Below are positions 26,932-36,124 of a DNA stretch of 64,000 bases, in pieces. Under the pieces are notes generated by a model. The model was not told where the DNA came from and searched no databases. It saw nothing but the letters and a program-made list of their open reading frames with translations. The first letter of the stretch is position 1, and each line of letters begins with the position of its first letter. Position numbers and translations under genes: made by a program. Source of the DNA: Paraburkholderia sp. SG-MS1 (GTDB lineage: Bacteria > Pseudomonadota > Gammaproteobacteria > Burkholderiales > Burkholderiaceae); contig NZ_NPIH01000136.1 in the NCBI RefSeq assembly GCF_012275575.1, positions 1 through 64,000 on the forward strand, given 5' to 3'.

Positions 26932-27021
26932 CTGCGCCTCCGTTTGCGTCGCCGTATCAACGCATGGTAGAGGGCGCGAAAACGAAACGCAATGTAAAAC
27001 GGCCGCGACGAGGGAGATCGT

Positions 27022-27651
27022 CTAATTTGCTGGTTCCTCAGCGGCGTTTTGTCCTGAGCCGTCCCCATCTTTAGCCGCACCGAGCAAGGCGGCCTGATTT
27101 GCACGCAGGTCTTTCAGCATGTTGCAGAAAAGCGCGCCCTGTTCGATCGCGTCGTCCAGCGCGACGTGCGTGTGCGGATGGTCGTCGAACCAGTGTTTCG
27201 GGAAGCGCGGCTTGATGTTCTTGCGATAGGGCAGGCCGGTCATCGCGAACGCGAGGGTCTTGATATCGAGCGCCGACCACGAAAACGGGCAGCGGCCGAC
27301 GAACCGCATCATGTACCAGAACATGTAGGTGAAATCGAAGCCGGCCGGCATCGCCACGAACACCGGCTTGCCCGGCAACGCCTCGACCCAGTCCACGTAA
27401 GCCGTCAGCGCTGCCTCGGGCGTCTGCAGATTCTTGCGGCAGGCCGCCCAGGCGTCGGGCTGGGTCTTCCACCACGCTTCCTGCACAGGATGCGGCGCGG
27501 CGCCTTCGAGCAATTCGAGATTCGCCGAGAATGTGGTGATCAGTTGCTTGTCTTCCGTGTACGCGGCAGACGCGAAGCTGAGCATCGAATGCGGACCGGG
27601 GATCGGGCCGTCTGCTTCAACATCGGTGCTGACGTAGATTTCGCTGCTCAT
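27022..27651 (-). CDS. 3'-5' exonuclease (DEDDh family)
   Basis: 209-residue exonuclease-fold protein. The first acidic motif is the D-x-E of [10 protein letters not shown] (residues 9-11), the middle Asp is likely in [17 protein letters not shown], and the closing motif [13 protein letters not shown] supplies the His and Asp of DEDDh enzymes. Substrate (RNA or DNA oligonucleotides) cannot be told; the family includes 3'-5' exoribonucleases. The ATG overlaps the stop codon of the upstream metallo-beta-lactamase gene (ATGA), so the two are co-translated. The C-terminus ends in a short acidic, Gly-rich tail. Confidence 0.85.
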   Translation of the reverse strand: MSSEIYVSTDVEADGPIPGPHSMLSFASAAYTEDKQLITTFSANLELLEGAAPHPVQEAWWKTQPDAWAACRKNLQTPEAALTAYVDWVEALPGKPVFVAMPAGFDFTYMFWYMMRFVGRCPFSWSALDIKTLAFAMTGLPYRKNIKPRFPKHWFDDHPHTHVALDDAIEQGALFCNMLKDLRANQAALLGAAKDGDGSGQNAAEEPAN

Positions 27652-28292
27652 GCCTGCACCCCGTCGGCAACATACGGATTGGTGCGCCGTTCCGCGCCAA
27701 ATGTGGAAGTGGGACCGTGGCCCGGCACGAAGGTGACGTCGTCGCCGAGCGGCCAGAGTTTTTCGCGGATCGAGCGCACCAGGTCCGCATGATTGCCGCG
27801 CGGAAAATCCGTGCGGCCGATCGAGCCGGCGAACAGCACGTCGCCTACCAGGGCAAGCCGGTGCGCGCGGCTGAAGAACACTACGTGGCCGGGCGTGTGC
27901 CCTTGGCAGTGATACACCTCGAGTGTCTCCTTGCCGAACTGCACGGTGTCGCCGTTGTCCAGCCAGCGGTCCGGTTCGAATGCGTCGGCGGCGGGGAAGC
28001 CGAACCGCGCGCTTTGATCCGGTAGCTTGTCGAGCCAGAAGCGCTCGTCGGAATGCGGGCCTTCGATCGGTACGCCGTAGTGCGCGGCGAGTGTTTTCGC
28101 GCCGGCGCAATGATCGATATGGCCGTGGGTCAGGAAAATTTTCTCGACCGTCACGTTCTGACGCGCGATTTCGCCCTGGATGACGTCGAGGTCGCCACCT
28201 GGATCGACGACGGCCGCGCGTCCGGTCGCCTCGCAAACGAGCAGCGAGCTGTTCTGCTGGAACGGCGTGACGGGGATCAGGGTGACTTTCAT
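27648..28292 (-). CDS. MBL-fold metallohydrolase (glyoxalase II-like, YcbL type)
   Basis: Metallo-beta-lactamase fold hydrolase of 214 residues. The binuclear metal site motif [10 protein letters not shown] (H-x-H-x-D-H), the later metal His in [11 protein letters not shown], the bridging Asp in [21 protein letters not shown] and the last His in [14 protein letters not shown] are all present. The short form without the glyoxalase II C-terminal domain matches the E. coli YcbL/GloC group, predicted to hydrolyse S-lactoylglutathione or a related thioester. The start [14 protein letters not shown] (28292) is the family N-terminus; a longer upstream frame adds unrelated sequence. It overlaps the exonuclease gene by four bases. 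Confidence 0.9.
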   Translation of the reverse strand: MKVTLIPVTPFQQNSSLLVCEATGRAAVVDPGGDLDVIQGEIARQNVTVEKIFLTHGHIDHCAGAKTLAAHYGVPIEGPHSDERFWLDKLPDQSARFGFPAADAFEPDRWLDNGDTVQFGKETLEVYHCQGHTPGHVVFFSRAHRLALVGDVLFAGSIGRTDFPRGNHADLVRSIREKLWPLGDDVTFVPGHGPTSTFGAERRTNPYVADGVQA

Positions 28293-28925
28293 AAAGGACG
28301 GCGCCACTGGAAAAACGTTGATTGTACCGGCGTCTCGCTTGGGCTCGCCGAGCCGTCGAAGCCCACTGGGACGGACTTTTGTCTGCTCATTTTTGCGGCA
28401 ACTGTGAAAATTCATCAAGGTTTTCAGGTGCTTGCCATCTCAAAATTTTGTTTTAGGTATAATGGACTTCATGCACAGGTCACTGTGTTGTCACACGGCG
28501 ATGCGTCCCCATCAAAAATGGGCACGCGGATCGCCATTCAAGTATGGGCCGTCGCGTTTGTCGACGGCCATCAAGTATCGATGCGTTCGATGCACACGTC
28601 TTGCCCAGCCAGGCGCCACGCGCCTGCAACGGACTTAACTGCCGTGACGCTGGGTGGGGCCTACGCCGCCGTTCCTGCGCGCTGAGTTGCGCGCGCAAGA
28701 ACGTGTTTGCCACGTTCGATGGCGGCATGTGGGGTCTGGTCAGGCTGCCGGGGACAGGTTGCGCCAGACGTGAAAATTAACCGTGCGGTAGCGGCTGAAC
28801 GAGCCGCATCCGGGCTTTGACGTACTGCGCTCGTCTGCGCGGCGCGTTGTCGTCCTTTGCCGCCGGAGTCGCAGGCAACACGCACAACATTTCGCGTGAT
28901 GCGGCTCGACAATTTGATACGTCTT
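28293..28925 (+). other. Long, hairpin-rich spacer upstream of rlpA (possible leader or small RNA)
   Basis: About 630 bases without a supportable gene. A TATAAT at 28458-28463 is the best -10 box here. Downstream are a CCCAT / ATGGG hairpin (about 28509-28522), an eight-base perfect stem GGCCGTCG / CGACGGCC (28547-28569) flanked on both sides by TCAAGTAT, and AACGTG / CACGTT (28699-28715). The density of stems suggests a structured leader or an independent small RNA; I could not match it to 6S, tmRNA or RNase P RNA. Confidence 0.35.
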
Positions 28926-29528
28926 ATGAAAACTCGGTTAACCCGCAGTCTGGGGACTCTTTTTGCCTTTTTCGTGCTGGCCGGCTGTGCCACGCCGCCA
29001 GGCGCCAGTGACACGTCCGCAAACGACGTGCCGCGCAGCACGAAACATGCGCAATCAAGCACCTTTGGACCGCAATCCTACGGTAGCGCGCCCGCGTCCG
29101 GTACGGCTGTCCAAGGCACGCCGTTGGCCGACGCAAAGCCGCTGACGGACGACGGCACGAACGTGTCTGATTTCCATCAGACGGGTCGCGCGTCGTGGTA
29201 CGGTCGTTTGTTTCACGGCCGCCGTACCGCTAACGGCGAACGTTACGACATGCACGCGCTGACGGCCGCCCATCGTACGCTGCCGCTCGGCTCGTATGTG
29301 CGCGTGACCAATCCGGCCACCTCGCGCTCGGTCATCGTGCGTATCAACGATCGTGGTCCGTACGCACGCGGTCGCGTGATCGACCTGTCGGCGGCCGCTG
29401 CCGCTGCACTCGACATGCGTCACGCAGGGACGGCGAGCGTGCGAATCGAAGGTTTGACGCAGCAGGAAGCTCGCGCCGAACTCAACGAAACGCTGGCGTC
29501 AACGTCGGGTTCGAACGCTGACAAATGA
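28926..29528 (+). CDS. rlpA: RlpA family septal ring lytic transglycosylase (lipoprotein)
   Basis: Outer-membrane lipoprotein of 200 residues. The signal (MKTRLTRSLGTLFAFFVLAGC) ends in the lipobox LAGC, so Cys21 is lipidated. The double-psi beta-barrel RlpA domain follows: GRASWYGRLFHGRRTANGERYDMHALTAAHRTLPLG, VRVTNPATSRSVIVRINDRGPY (with catalytic-type Asp) and RVIDLSAAAAAALDM. RlpA cleaves or binds denuded glycan strands at the septum and at the cell poles. No SPOR domain is seen at the C-terminus, so this is a short form. An alternative ATG at 28899 is possible, but 28926 places the charged n-region correctly. A bidirectional terminator separates it from rsmI. Confidence 0.87.
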   Translation: MKTRLTRSLGTLFAFFVLAGCATPPGASDTSANDVPRSTKHAQSSTFGPQSYGSAPASGTAVQGTPLADAKPLTDDGTNVSDFHQTGRASWYGRLFHGRRTANGERYDMHALTAAHRTLPLGSYVRVTNPATSRSVIVRINDRGPYARGRVIDLSAAAAAALDMRHAGTASVRIEGLTQQEARAELNETLASTSGSNADK

Positions 29529-29606
29529 TGGAGGCGCGTCCGACACGCCCGTAGCGTCGCGCAGCACGGCGGCCCTCCACGCAGTCGCCTTCTCCGCAGA
29601 AAAAAC

Positions 29607-29647
29607 AAAGGGCCGCCAGCTCAGAACTGCGCGGCCCTTTTCTTTTG
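29607..29647. terminator. Bidirectional terminator between rlpA and rsmI
   Basis: Perfect ten-base stem AAAGGGCCGC / GCGGCCCTTT with a 14-base loop; T-rich on the plus strand (TCTTTTG) and on the minus strand (TTTGTTTTTTCTG). It serves both converging genes. Confidence 0.88.
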
Positions 29648-29657
29648 CCCGTTCGTT

Positions 29658-30536
29658 TTACTCGTCGTCGGCCTTCAGCGCCAACGCACGCGTGTACAGC
29701 GCGTTGCGCGACGCGCCGGTGATCGCAGCCGCCACCTTCGCCGCGCTGCTTACCGTCAACTCTTCCAGCAGGATGCGCAGGAGCGCCTCGTGATCGTGTT
29801 CGCCGGCGGCTTCCGGCGATGCGCCTTCCACCACCAGCACGAACTCGCCGCGTTGCCGATTCGGGTCGGCGGCGAGCCACGTTGGCCCTTCAGCCAGGGT
29901 GCCGCGATGCAGCGCTTCATGTAACTTCGTCAGTTCGCGCGCGATCAGCAGTTTGCGCTCGCCGCCGAACGCGTCCGCCAGTGCCTGCACCGTTTCGACA
30001 ATCCGGTGCGGCGCTTCGTAAAACACCATCGCGTGCGGATGCTGCGCGAGCGTCTGCAACGTCGCGGCGCGGGCCTTCGCTTTCGGCGGCAGGAAGCCGA
30101 GGAACGAGAACGTCGCGACCCAGTCGCCGGCTGCGCTTAGCGCCGTCGCGAGCGCGTTTGCGCCCGGCAGGGGAATGACCGGAAAGCCGGCGTCACGGAC
30201 CGCATCGACGAGTTTTGCGCCGGGGTCGGAAATGCCGGGCGTGCCTGCGTCGGACACGTAGGCCACTCGCTCGCCCGCTTGCAGATGCTCGATGAGACGC
30301 AGTGACGCGGCCCGTTCGTTGTGTTGATGCACGGCGACGAGCGGCTTCGAGATGCCGTAGCGCGCGAGCAGTTGGCCCGTGTTGCGGGTGTCTTCGGCGG
30401 CGATGCGGTCCACCAGTCCGAGCACATGCAACGCGCGCAGGGTGACGTCGGCGATGTTGCCGATCGGCGTGGCCACCACATACAGCGCAGCGGCGGGGTA
30501 CTGCTGCGCTTGTGCAAGTTCGGAGAGAGGAGTCAT
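29658..30536 (-). CDS. rsmI: 16S rRNA 2'-O-ribose C1402 methyltransferase
   Basis: SAM-dependent tetrapyrrole-methylase-fold enzyme, 292 residues, that methylates the 2'-OH of C1402 in 16S rRNA together with RsmH. The N-terminal [37 protein letters not shown] is the unmistakable RsmI start, and the SAM site motif [14 protein letters not shown] plus [16 protein letters not shown] are present, with [16 protein letters not shown] toward the centre. The start ATG is at 30536; a longer upstream frame has no family similarity. It diverges from yraN; together with the following genes it preserves the E. coli yraL | yraN-diaA-yraP order (without yraM/lpoA). Confidence 0.95.
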   Translation of the reverse strand: MTPLSELAQAQQYPAAALYVVATPIGNIADVTLRALHVLGLVDRIAAEDTRNTGQLLARYGISKPLVAVHQHNERAASLRLIEHLQAGERVAYVSDAGTPGISDPGAKLVDAVRDAGFPVIPLPGANALATALSAAGDWVATFSFLGFLPPKAKARAATLQTLAQHPHAMVFYEAPHRIVETVQALADAFGGERKLLIARELTKLHEALHRGTLAEGPTWLAADPNRQRGEFVLVVEGASPEAAGEHDHEALLRILLEELTVSSAAKVAAAITGASRNALYTRALALKADDE

Positions 30537-30699
30537 GAGGCAGAAGACGCAAACAGACGGAATGAGGCCGCCATTGTGCCACGCGGGGTTGCGCGGCTTA
30601 GGTGGGGAAGGCGATCGGCGCGGCGGTCGGACGGCGAGTGGGCCGGCGAGTGCGGCGACAGGGGCCAAGGCGCAAAGGACCGAAGCGTCGGCGTCCGTG

Positions 30700-31131
30700 A
30701 TGACCACTGTCACGCCGACAGCGACATCCCGCGCAGCACCTACGCCCTACAACTTTTCTAAACTCAGTGGGTCCAAGCTCGTCGGCGCGGCTTTCGAGGC
30801 GCGTGCGCGAGAATTCCTGCAACGGCAGCGCTTACGGTTCGTCGCACGCAACGTGTCATGCAGGAGCGGCGAGATCGATCTCGTGATGCGCGATCGCGAC
30901 GGCGTGCTGGTGTTCGTCGAAGTCCGCGCGCGCGCGCAGCGTCGCTACGGCGGCGCGGTGGCCAGTATCGGTTGGCACAAGAAGCAGCGCATCGTGCGCG
31001 CGGCGCAGCACTACCTGGCGATGCGCAGTCACGGTTTGCAGGATCAGCCCGCCTGCCGTTTCGACGTGATTGCTTTCGACAGCGGCCGGCTCGTCTGGCT
31101 GCGCGATGCGTTTCGCGCCGACGAAGTCTGA
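30700..31131 (+). CDS. yraN: YraN family protein (UPF0102)
   Basis: Small predicted nuclease-fold protein (UPF0102), about 143 residues. The core [37 protein letters not shown] with EIDLV, followed by [11 protein letters not shown], mirrors the archaeal Holliday junction resolvase (PD-(D/E)XK-like) motif arrangement E...D...E-x-K/R. Its cellular role is unsettled. The start is uncertain: ATG at 30700 gives an N-terminal tail ([14 protein letters not shown]) before the conserved part near residue 25. It begins a plus-strand run with diaA and dolP, as in E. coli. Confidence 0.85.
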   Translation: MTTVTPTATSRAAPTPYNFSKLSGSKLVGAAFEARAREFLQRQRLRFVARNVSCRSGEIDLVMRDRDGVLVFVEVRARAQRRYGGAVASIGWHKKQRIVRAAQHYLAMRSHGLQDQPACRFDVIAFDSGRLVWLRDAFRADEV

Positions 31132-31197
31132 CGCCTTGCGCGGAGAACGCGTGTGAGTGCGATAAACTTGCGCTCGCGTGCGGGCGGTGAGGCTACG

Positions 31198-31937
<740 letters not shown>

Positions 31938-31963
31938 GACTGATTCCGAAGGAGAGCTAGTTG

Positions 31964-32755
31964 ATGAGCGTATTCCGCATCAAGAAGACACTGGTGAGAA
32001 CCGTGCTGGTGGTTGGGTTCGCGGCGGGGCTGTCGGCAACCTTGCAGGGCTGCTTTCTCGCTGTCGCCGGCGCGGCGGGCGGCGGCGCTCTGGTGGCGAC
32101 CGACCGGCGCACGCTCGGCGCGCAGACCGAAGATCGCGAGTTGCAGGTGAAGGCGCTGTCGCAGATCAGCCAGAATTTGCCTGATAGCGCGCACGTCAAC
32201 GTGGCGGTGTTCAACCGCCGTGTGTTGCTGACCGGCGAGGTGGCGGGCGACGCGTCGAAGCAGCGCGCCGAGAGCATCGTGCGCGGCTTGAACAATGTCA
32301 ATACGATCGTCAACGAACTGGCGATCATGCCGGCCAGCTCGTTCTCTTCGCGCACCAACGACACGTATCTTGAAACGCGCGTGAAGACCGCGCTGATCGC
32401 CGAGAAGAATATTTCGGCGAACAACTTCAAGGTGGTGGCCGAGCGCGGCTCGGTGTATCTGATGGGGCTCGTCACGATGGATGAAGGCAATCGCGGCGCC
32501 GACGTCGCGAGCCGCGTGCCGGGCGTCGTTCAGGTCGTGAAGGTGTTCCAGTACATTCAGCCGCAGGAAGCTGCCGCGGCGGCCACTGCGGCAGCCACGG
32601 CACCAGTTGCTGCTTCGCAGCCGGATGCGGGCGAGCCGACGGTCGGCGCGATTCCTGATTCGTCGGTGAGCGCGCGTCCGCTGGAACAGCAGGCGCCTGC
32701 GCCGGTCAGCAATTCGAACTCGGTCCGTCCGGGTAATCCGAAGGCTGCGCCATGA
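31964..32755 (+). CDS. dolP: BON-domain outer-membrane lipoprotein, DolP/YraP-like
   Basis: Predicted lipoprotein of 263 residues. The signal region (KTLVRTVLVVGFAAGLSATLQGC) ends at a lipobox-like LQGC. Two BON domains follow: the first around QTEDRELQVKALSQISQN...LLTGEVAGDASKQRAESIVRGLNNVNTIVNELAI, the second around TYLETRVKTALIAEKNISANNFKVVAERGSVYLMGLVTMDEG. Then comes an Ala/Pro-rich tail of about 65 residues that is longer than in E. coli DolP. DolP-type proteins bind anionic phospholipids at the division site and support outer-membrane integrity. AAGGAGAG lies upstream; a TTG immediately before the ATG could also start. It overlaps the cytochrome gene by four bases. Confidence 0.87.
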   Translation: MSVFRIKKTLVRTVLVVGFAAGLSATLQGCFLAVAGAAGGGALVATDRRTLGAQTEDRELQVKALSQISQNLPDSAHVNVAVFNRRVLLTGEVAGDASKQRAESIVRGLNNVNTIVNELAIMPASSFSSRTNDTYLETRVKTALIAEKNISANNFKVVAERGSVYLMGLVTMDEGNRGADVASRVPGVVQVVKVFQYIQPQEAAAAATAAATAPVAASQPDAGEPTVGAIPDSSVSARPLEQQAPAPVSNSNSVRPGNPKAAP

Positions 32756-33105
32756 GGCGTGGTGTTGTTGTTGTCGTCACCGCGCTGATAGTCGGCGCGG
32801 CGGCGGGTCTCGTTGCGACGTCGGCATGGGCTGCTGCCGATGCGCAGCGCGGCCGGACGGTCGCCAATGCGAATGCCTGCATGGGTTGCCACGCGGTGGA
32901 TCGCAAATTGGTTGGTCCGTCGTTTCAGCAGATCGCCGCGAAGTACAAGGGCGATGCGCAGGCGCCGGTGAAATTGACTCGCAAGGTGAAAGAGGGGGGC
33001 GCCGGCGTGTGGGGCATGATTCCGATGCCGGCACATCAATCAATGAGCGATGTGGATATACGTGCGGTGGTGGATTGGGTGCTGGCGGGGGCGCCGGAGA
33101 AGTGA
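32752..33105 (+). CDS. Class I c-type cytochrome (c551-like)
   Basis: Periplasmic monohaem cytochrome of 117 residues. A signal peptide (MRRGVVVVVTALIVGAAAGLVATSAWA) is followed by the haem-attachment motif ACMGCHAVDRK and the axial Met in VWGMIPMPAHQSMSD, as in cytochrome c551/c8. It shuttles electrons to oxidases, peroxidases or nitrite reductase. The ATG overlaps the stop of the DolP-like gene (ATGA), so the two are co-translated, an unusual companion for a DolP gene and probably a lineage-specific arrangement. Confidence 0.9.
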   Translation: MRRGVVVVVTALIVGAAAGLVATSAWAAADAQRGRTVANANACMGCHAVDRKLVGPSFQQIAAKYKGDAQAPVKLTRKVKEGGAGVWGMIPMPAHQSMSDVDIRAVVDWVLAGAPEK

Positions 33106-33179
33106 TTTGGAAGGGTTACATGCCAGTCGTTGGGGCTTGGTAAAAGACAAAATGGCTGTGCTAGAATTGTTCGCACGTT

Positions 33180-33255
<76 letters not shown>

Positions 33256-33289
33256 ACAACGTATGCAATAAAGTTCAAAGGAATCTTGG

Positions 33290-33324
33290 AACCCGCACCG
33301 CTGCAAGGCTGTGCGGGTTTTTTA
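33290..33324 (+). terminator. Terminator of the tRNA-Ala transcript
   Basis: Nine-base stem AACCCGCAC / GTGCGGGTT with a 12-base loop and a run of T, 34 bases after the tRNA. Confidence 0.85.
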
Positions 33325-33329
33325 TTTCC

Positions 33330-33390
33330 ATTGATGTCCAAGGGGATTCATTGACATCCGGGGGCAACAGGGGGCAAATTTCGGGGCAAC
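33330..33390. repeat. Short repeats between tRNA-Ala and the integrase (possible attL arm sites)
   Basis: ATTGATGTCC (33330-33339) is echoed by ATTGACATCC (33350-33359) exactly two helical turns on. GGGGCAA then occurs three times (33361, 33371, 33383). Such short repeats beside an integrase gene are typical of integrase/excisionase arm sites; this is an inference from position and spacing only. Confidence 0.4.
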
Positions 33391-33418
33391 ACATGATGAC
33401 AAAATGGAGTTGCCCCCG

Positions 33419-34603
33419 ATGCCGCTTACCGACGTTGCAGTCCGTTCCGCCAAGCCCGCAGACAAGCCTATCAGGCTGTTTGATGCAGACGGCCTCTACG
33501 TGGAAGTTGCCCCGGCGGGGGGCAAGTGGTGGAGGTTCAAATACCGGTTCGGGGGCAAGGAAAAGCGCCTTTCTTTAGGCGTGTATCCCGATGTCGGGCT
33601 GAGGGATGCGCGTGAGCGTCGGGACCATGCTCGAAAGCTGCTCGCGAACGGTGTCGATCCCGGTGTCGAGCGGAAAGTACAGAAAGCCGCCACTGTTGAG
33701 CGCGCGGCGAATAGCTTCGAGACGGTTGCCAGGGAGTGGTTTGCGCGGTACGCGCCGGGCTGGGCGAAGTCGCATGCCGACAAAATCATGGCTCGCCTTG
33801 AAAAGGACGTGTTCCCGTGGCTAGGTTCACGTCCGATCGCGGAAATCAAGGCGCCTGAGCTTCTCGGTGCGTTGCGCCGGGTCGAAGGACGCGGCGCAGT
33901 CGATACGGCGCACCGAGTTCAGCAGAACTGCGGTCAGGTTTTTCGATATGCAGTTGCGACTGGACGGGCTGAACGCGACATCAGCGCGGATCTGAGAGGT
34001 GCGTTGCCGCCGGCACGCCATACGCACTTCGCGTCGGTGACGAACCCGGATGAAGTCGCCGCTTTGCTGCGTGCTCTGGATGGCTTCCAGGGGACGTTCG
34101 TCGTGCAATGTGCATTGCGGCTGGCTCCGCTATTTTTCGTTCGGCCAGGGGAGCTGCGTACCGCAGAATGGTCACATTTTGACCTTGATAAGGCAGAATG
34201 GCGTTACACCGTCAGCAAAACTCGGACGCAACATCTGGTGCCGCTCGCAAGCCAGGCGGTAACGATACTTCAAGAGCTCCATGCACTTACGGGGCACCGG
34301 CGGTACGTGTTTCCCGGGCGAGATGTCAAGAAGCCAATGAGCGGCGCGGCGATCAACGCTGCATTGCGGCGCCTCGGCTTTGATACTAAGACCGAAATTA
34401 CGGGGCATGGCTTCCGGGCAATGGCTCGCACGATTTTGCACGAACAGCTGCGATTCCCTAGCGAGGTTATCGAGCATCAGCTAGCGCACAAGGTTTCTGA
34501 TTCGCTCGGTACGGCATACAACCGGACGAAATTCATTGATGACCGCGTGGCGATGATGCAGAAGTGGGCGGATTATCTTGATGAGCTAAAAGCGGGGGCC
34601 TAG
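33419..34603 (+). CDS. P4-type tyrosine integrase
   Basis: Site-specific recombinase of about 394 residues that would integrate and excise the element at tRNA-Ala. The N-terminal DUF4102-type arm domain (MPLTDVAVRSAKPADKPIRLFDADGLYVEV...GKEKRLSLGVYPDVGL) is the P4/PAPI integrase hallmark. The catalytic domain carries Arg in VRPGELRTAEW, the HGFRAMARTILHE box (His-Arg), the second His in EHQLAHKV and the nucleophile Tyr in GTAYNRTKF. I prefer ATG at 33419 because GGAG lies nine bases upstream; an ATG at 33404 is also in frame. It starts 164 bases after the tRNA, the usual arrangement for tRNA-borne islands. Confidence 0.93.
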   Translation: MPLTDVAVRSAKPADKPIRLFDADGLYVEVAPAGGKWWRFKYRFGGKEKRLSLGVYPDVGLRDARERRDHARKLLANGVDPGVERKVQKAATVERAANSFETVAREWFARYAPGWAKSHADKIMARLEKDVFPWLGSRPIAEIKAPELLGALRRVEGRGAVDTAHRVQQNCGQVFRYAVATGRAERDISADLRGALPPARHTHFASVTNPDEVAALLRALDGFQGTFVVQCALRLAPLFFVRPGELRTAEWSHFDLDKAEWRYTVSKTRTQHLVPLASQAVTILQELHALTGHRRYVFPGRDVKKPMSGAAINAALRRLGFDTKTEITGHGFRAMARTILHEQLRFPSEVIEHQLAHKVSDSLGTAYNRTKFIDDRVAMMQKWADYLDELKAGA

Positions 34604-34934
34604 GTCATCCAACTCGAGCATGCGTAACCCGCATATTCAGGCGCTTTATAATCCTTGGGCGACGATTCGGGCAGGTGGACAGAAGCGGCTTATTATTTCT
34701 GCCCGGAGTTGTGGACTCGTTGGCGGGCGACACGTGTAGGGCCATCCGCGAGAGGCGAGAAGATTGCGTTCGGCGAGACTTTGCCTCCCTAATTTTGTCC
34801 AGACGACCGCATGTAAAAAAAGACCCGCCTTCCGCCGGGCTCTCCAACCTCGCGTTCTGCCACGATTGTCGTGAGTGTCGGTAACGGCCCTCGCGCTGAA
34901 TCGCGGCTTAAGGTACGGTGCGCGAAATCTTGAG
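34604..34934. other. Spacer between integrase and the converging unknown gene
   Basis: About 330 bases. No gene is supported; it contains the minus-strand terminator at 34813-34843. Confidence 0.45.
34813..34843 (-). terminator. Terminator of the 34935-35792 gene
   Basis: On the minus strand, an AGAGCCCG...CGGGTCT stem with one bulge, followed by seven T; about 90 bases after the stop codon. Confidence 0.6.
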
Positions 34935-35792
34935 CTAGCTCACCGTTTTTTTGCTCTTCGGCCGACCGGTTTTGGCGGGCGGAAATAATTGGCCTCTATC
35001 CGGCATCTCTGCGAACCAATCCCTAAGTCGTCTTTCAATGGTTGCGGTTTTCGGGATCACGACAAGCTTTTTCGCCTGCCCTCTGGGAAGCGTTTTGTTT
35101 CTCTCCTCGCGTCTCGCATTCGCAGAGGCAACGGCTTCGACGAACTGCAGAAACGGTTTCCGGATAGTTTCTGCCGCGTGACGCACACTTTGCCAACCGC
35201 GTTGTTGAGGGCGCTTTTGCCTCACGAGACGCCACGCCATACGTCTGTAGATGTTGTAGGCACGGTTGCGCCCGTCATTGCCAAGTTTTGCGCTGTCTAC
35301 GCGTGTGCTTGCGCGGGTTTGCTCGATAACCTCGCCAATTCCCTTATCCGCGATTGCAGCGCCGCTCCAGAACCGGGCGTCTGCCATATAGGACCAGGCG
35401 ATTTCGACGTCGCCATGCCTTTGCGCCCGAGAAGCTCTAAGGGCATACGCGCATGACACGATGATGGTTCCTATTGGCGACGTCGCTATCCACTCATCAC
35501 CTTTCTGTAGGTCGTATTCCGACGCGACTAGCTTCAATATCCCTACCGGGTCGTCGATCCCAGGATGGTCGCATGCGTTCACCCTTTCAAGGATTTCAGC
35601 GACAAATCGTTGTTGCGTCGCATCGGGAACCACTTTGGCGAAGCACGTATATAAGTTCTCTATCGTGATGTTGAACAGGGCTTGAACGTCAAGTTTGTGG
35701 CGAAGCGGGCGGCGTTGGCTGTTGTGTTGCATCTTTATCGAGGGAAGTACGTGGGCCTCGGTTTGTTCGGGAGCTGAAATTGTATCTGCCAT
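34935..35792 (-). CDS. Unknown protein of the integrative element
   Basis: 285 residues; I do not recognise a domain. The N-terminal about 50 residues are polar and low-complexity. The centre is predicted largely helical (VQALFNITIENLYTCFAKVVPDATQQRFVAEILERV, then AWSYMADARFWSGAAIADKGI). The C-terminus is strongly basic (ERRLRDWFAEMPDRG, then KTGRPKSKKTVS), hinting at nucleic-acid binding. It diverges from the AlpA-like gene with a perfect 14-base palindrome between them, and ends in its own terminator. A regulatory or accessory role in the element is possible but unproven. Confidence 0.6.
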   Translation of the reverse strand: MADTISAPEQTEAHVLPSIKMQHNSQRRPLRHKLDVQALFNITIENLYTCFAKVVPDATQQRFVAEILERVNACDHPGIDDPVGILKLVASEYDLQKGDEWIATSPIGTIIVSCAYALRASRAQRHGDVEIAWSYMADARFWSGAAIADKGIGEVIEQTRASTRVDSAKLGNDGRNRAYNIYRRMAWRLVRQKRPQQRGWQSVRHAAETIRKPFLQFVEAVASANARREERNKTLPRGQAKKLVVIPKTATIERRLRDWFAEMPDRGQLFPPAKTGRPKSKKTVS

Positions 35793-35843
35793 TTACGCGC
35801 AAACGGTCTATTTCCGACGGTGTCGGCGTGGCCAAATAACGCT

Positions 35844-35857
35844 CATTGGGCCCAATG
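35844..35857. promoter_or_regulatory. Perfect palindrome CATTGGGCCCAATG in divergent promoter region
   Basis: Fourteen-base perfect palindrome in the 95-base gap between the unknown minus-strand gene and the AlpA-like gene. A likely operator for a dimeric element-encoded regulator; which one is not known. Confidence 0.5.
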
Positions 35858-35887
35858 CAATCCAACTCCAACTGAACGAGGTTTCCG

Positions 35888-36112
35888 ATGAAGCAAACTA
35901 GCCAGATGCTCGACAAAGTGCTGCGTATGAAGGCGTTGAATGAGACGACGGGTGTCTCGCGAAGCGCGGCATATAACAAGCTCGATCCGGCAAGCAAGTA
36001 TTTCGATCCCACTTTCCCGAAGCCCATCCGTTTGGGCGCGCGCACTGTCGGCTGGCGCGAGTCGGAGGTTGAAGCGTGGATCGCTTCGCGCGCTCTGGCG
36101 CGCAACGCATAA
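35888..36112 (+). CDS. AlpA-family DNA-binding regulator
   Basis: 74-residue protein with the AlpA/MerR-like helix-turn-helix: VLRMKALNETTGVSRSAAYNKLDPASKYFDPTFPKPIRLGARTVGWRESEVEAWIASR. The pattern T-G-V-S-R-S-A-Y, then FPKPIRLG-R-V-GW-E-EV-W, is typical of AlpA, which in P4-like elements activates integrase/excisionase expression. It is the first gene of a co-directional run (35888-40301). The next gene begins within about 15 bases, so they are likely co-transcribed. Confidence 0.85.
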   Translation: MKQTSQMLDKVLRMKALNETTGVSRSAAYNKLDPASKYFDPTFPKPIRLGARTVGWRESEVEAWIASRALARNA

Positions 36113-36124
36113 GTGGGGGCATCG

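Noticed and set aside
28458..28790. 6S, tmRNA or RNase P RNA in the rlpA leader
   Set aside because: None of the conserved landmarks I know for these RNAs could be found, so only a generic structured region is reported.
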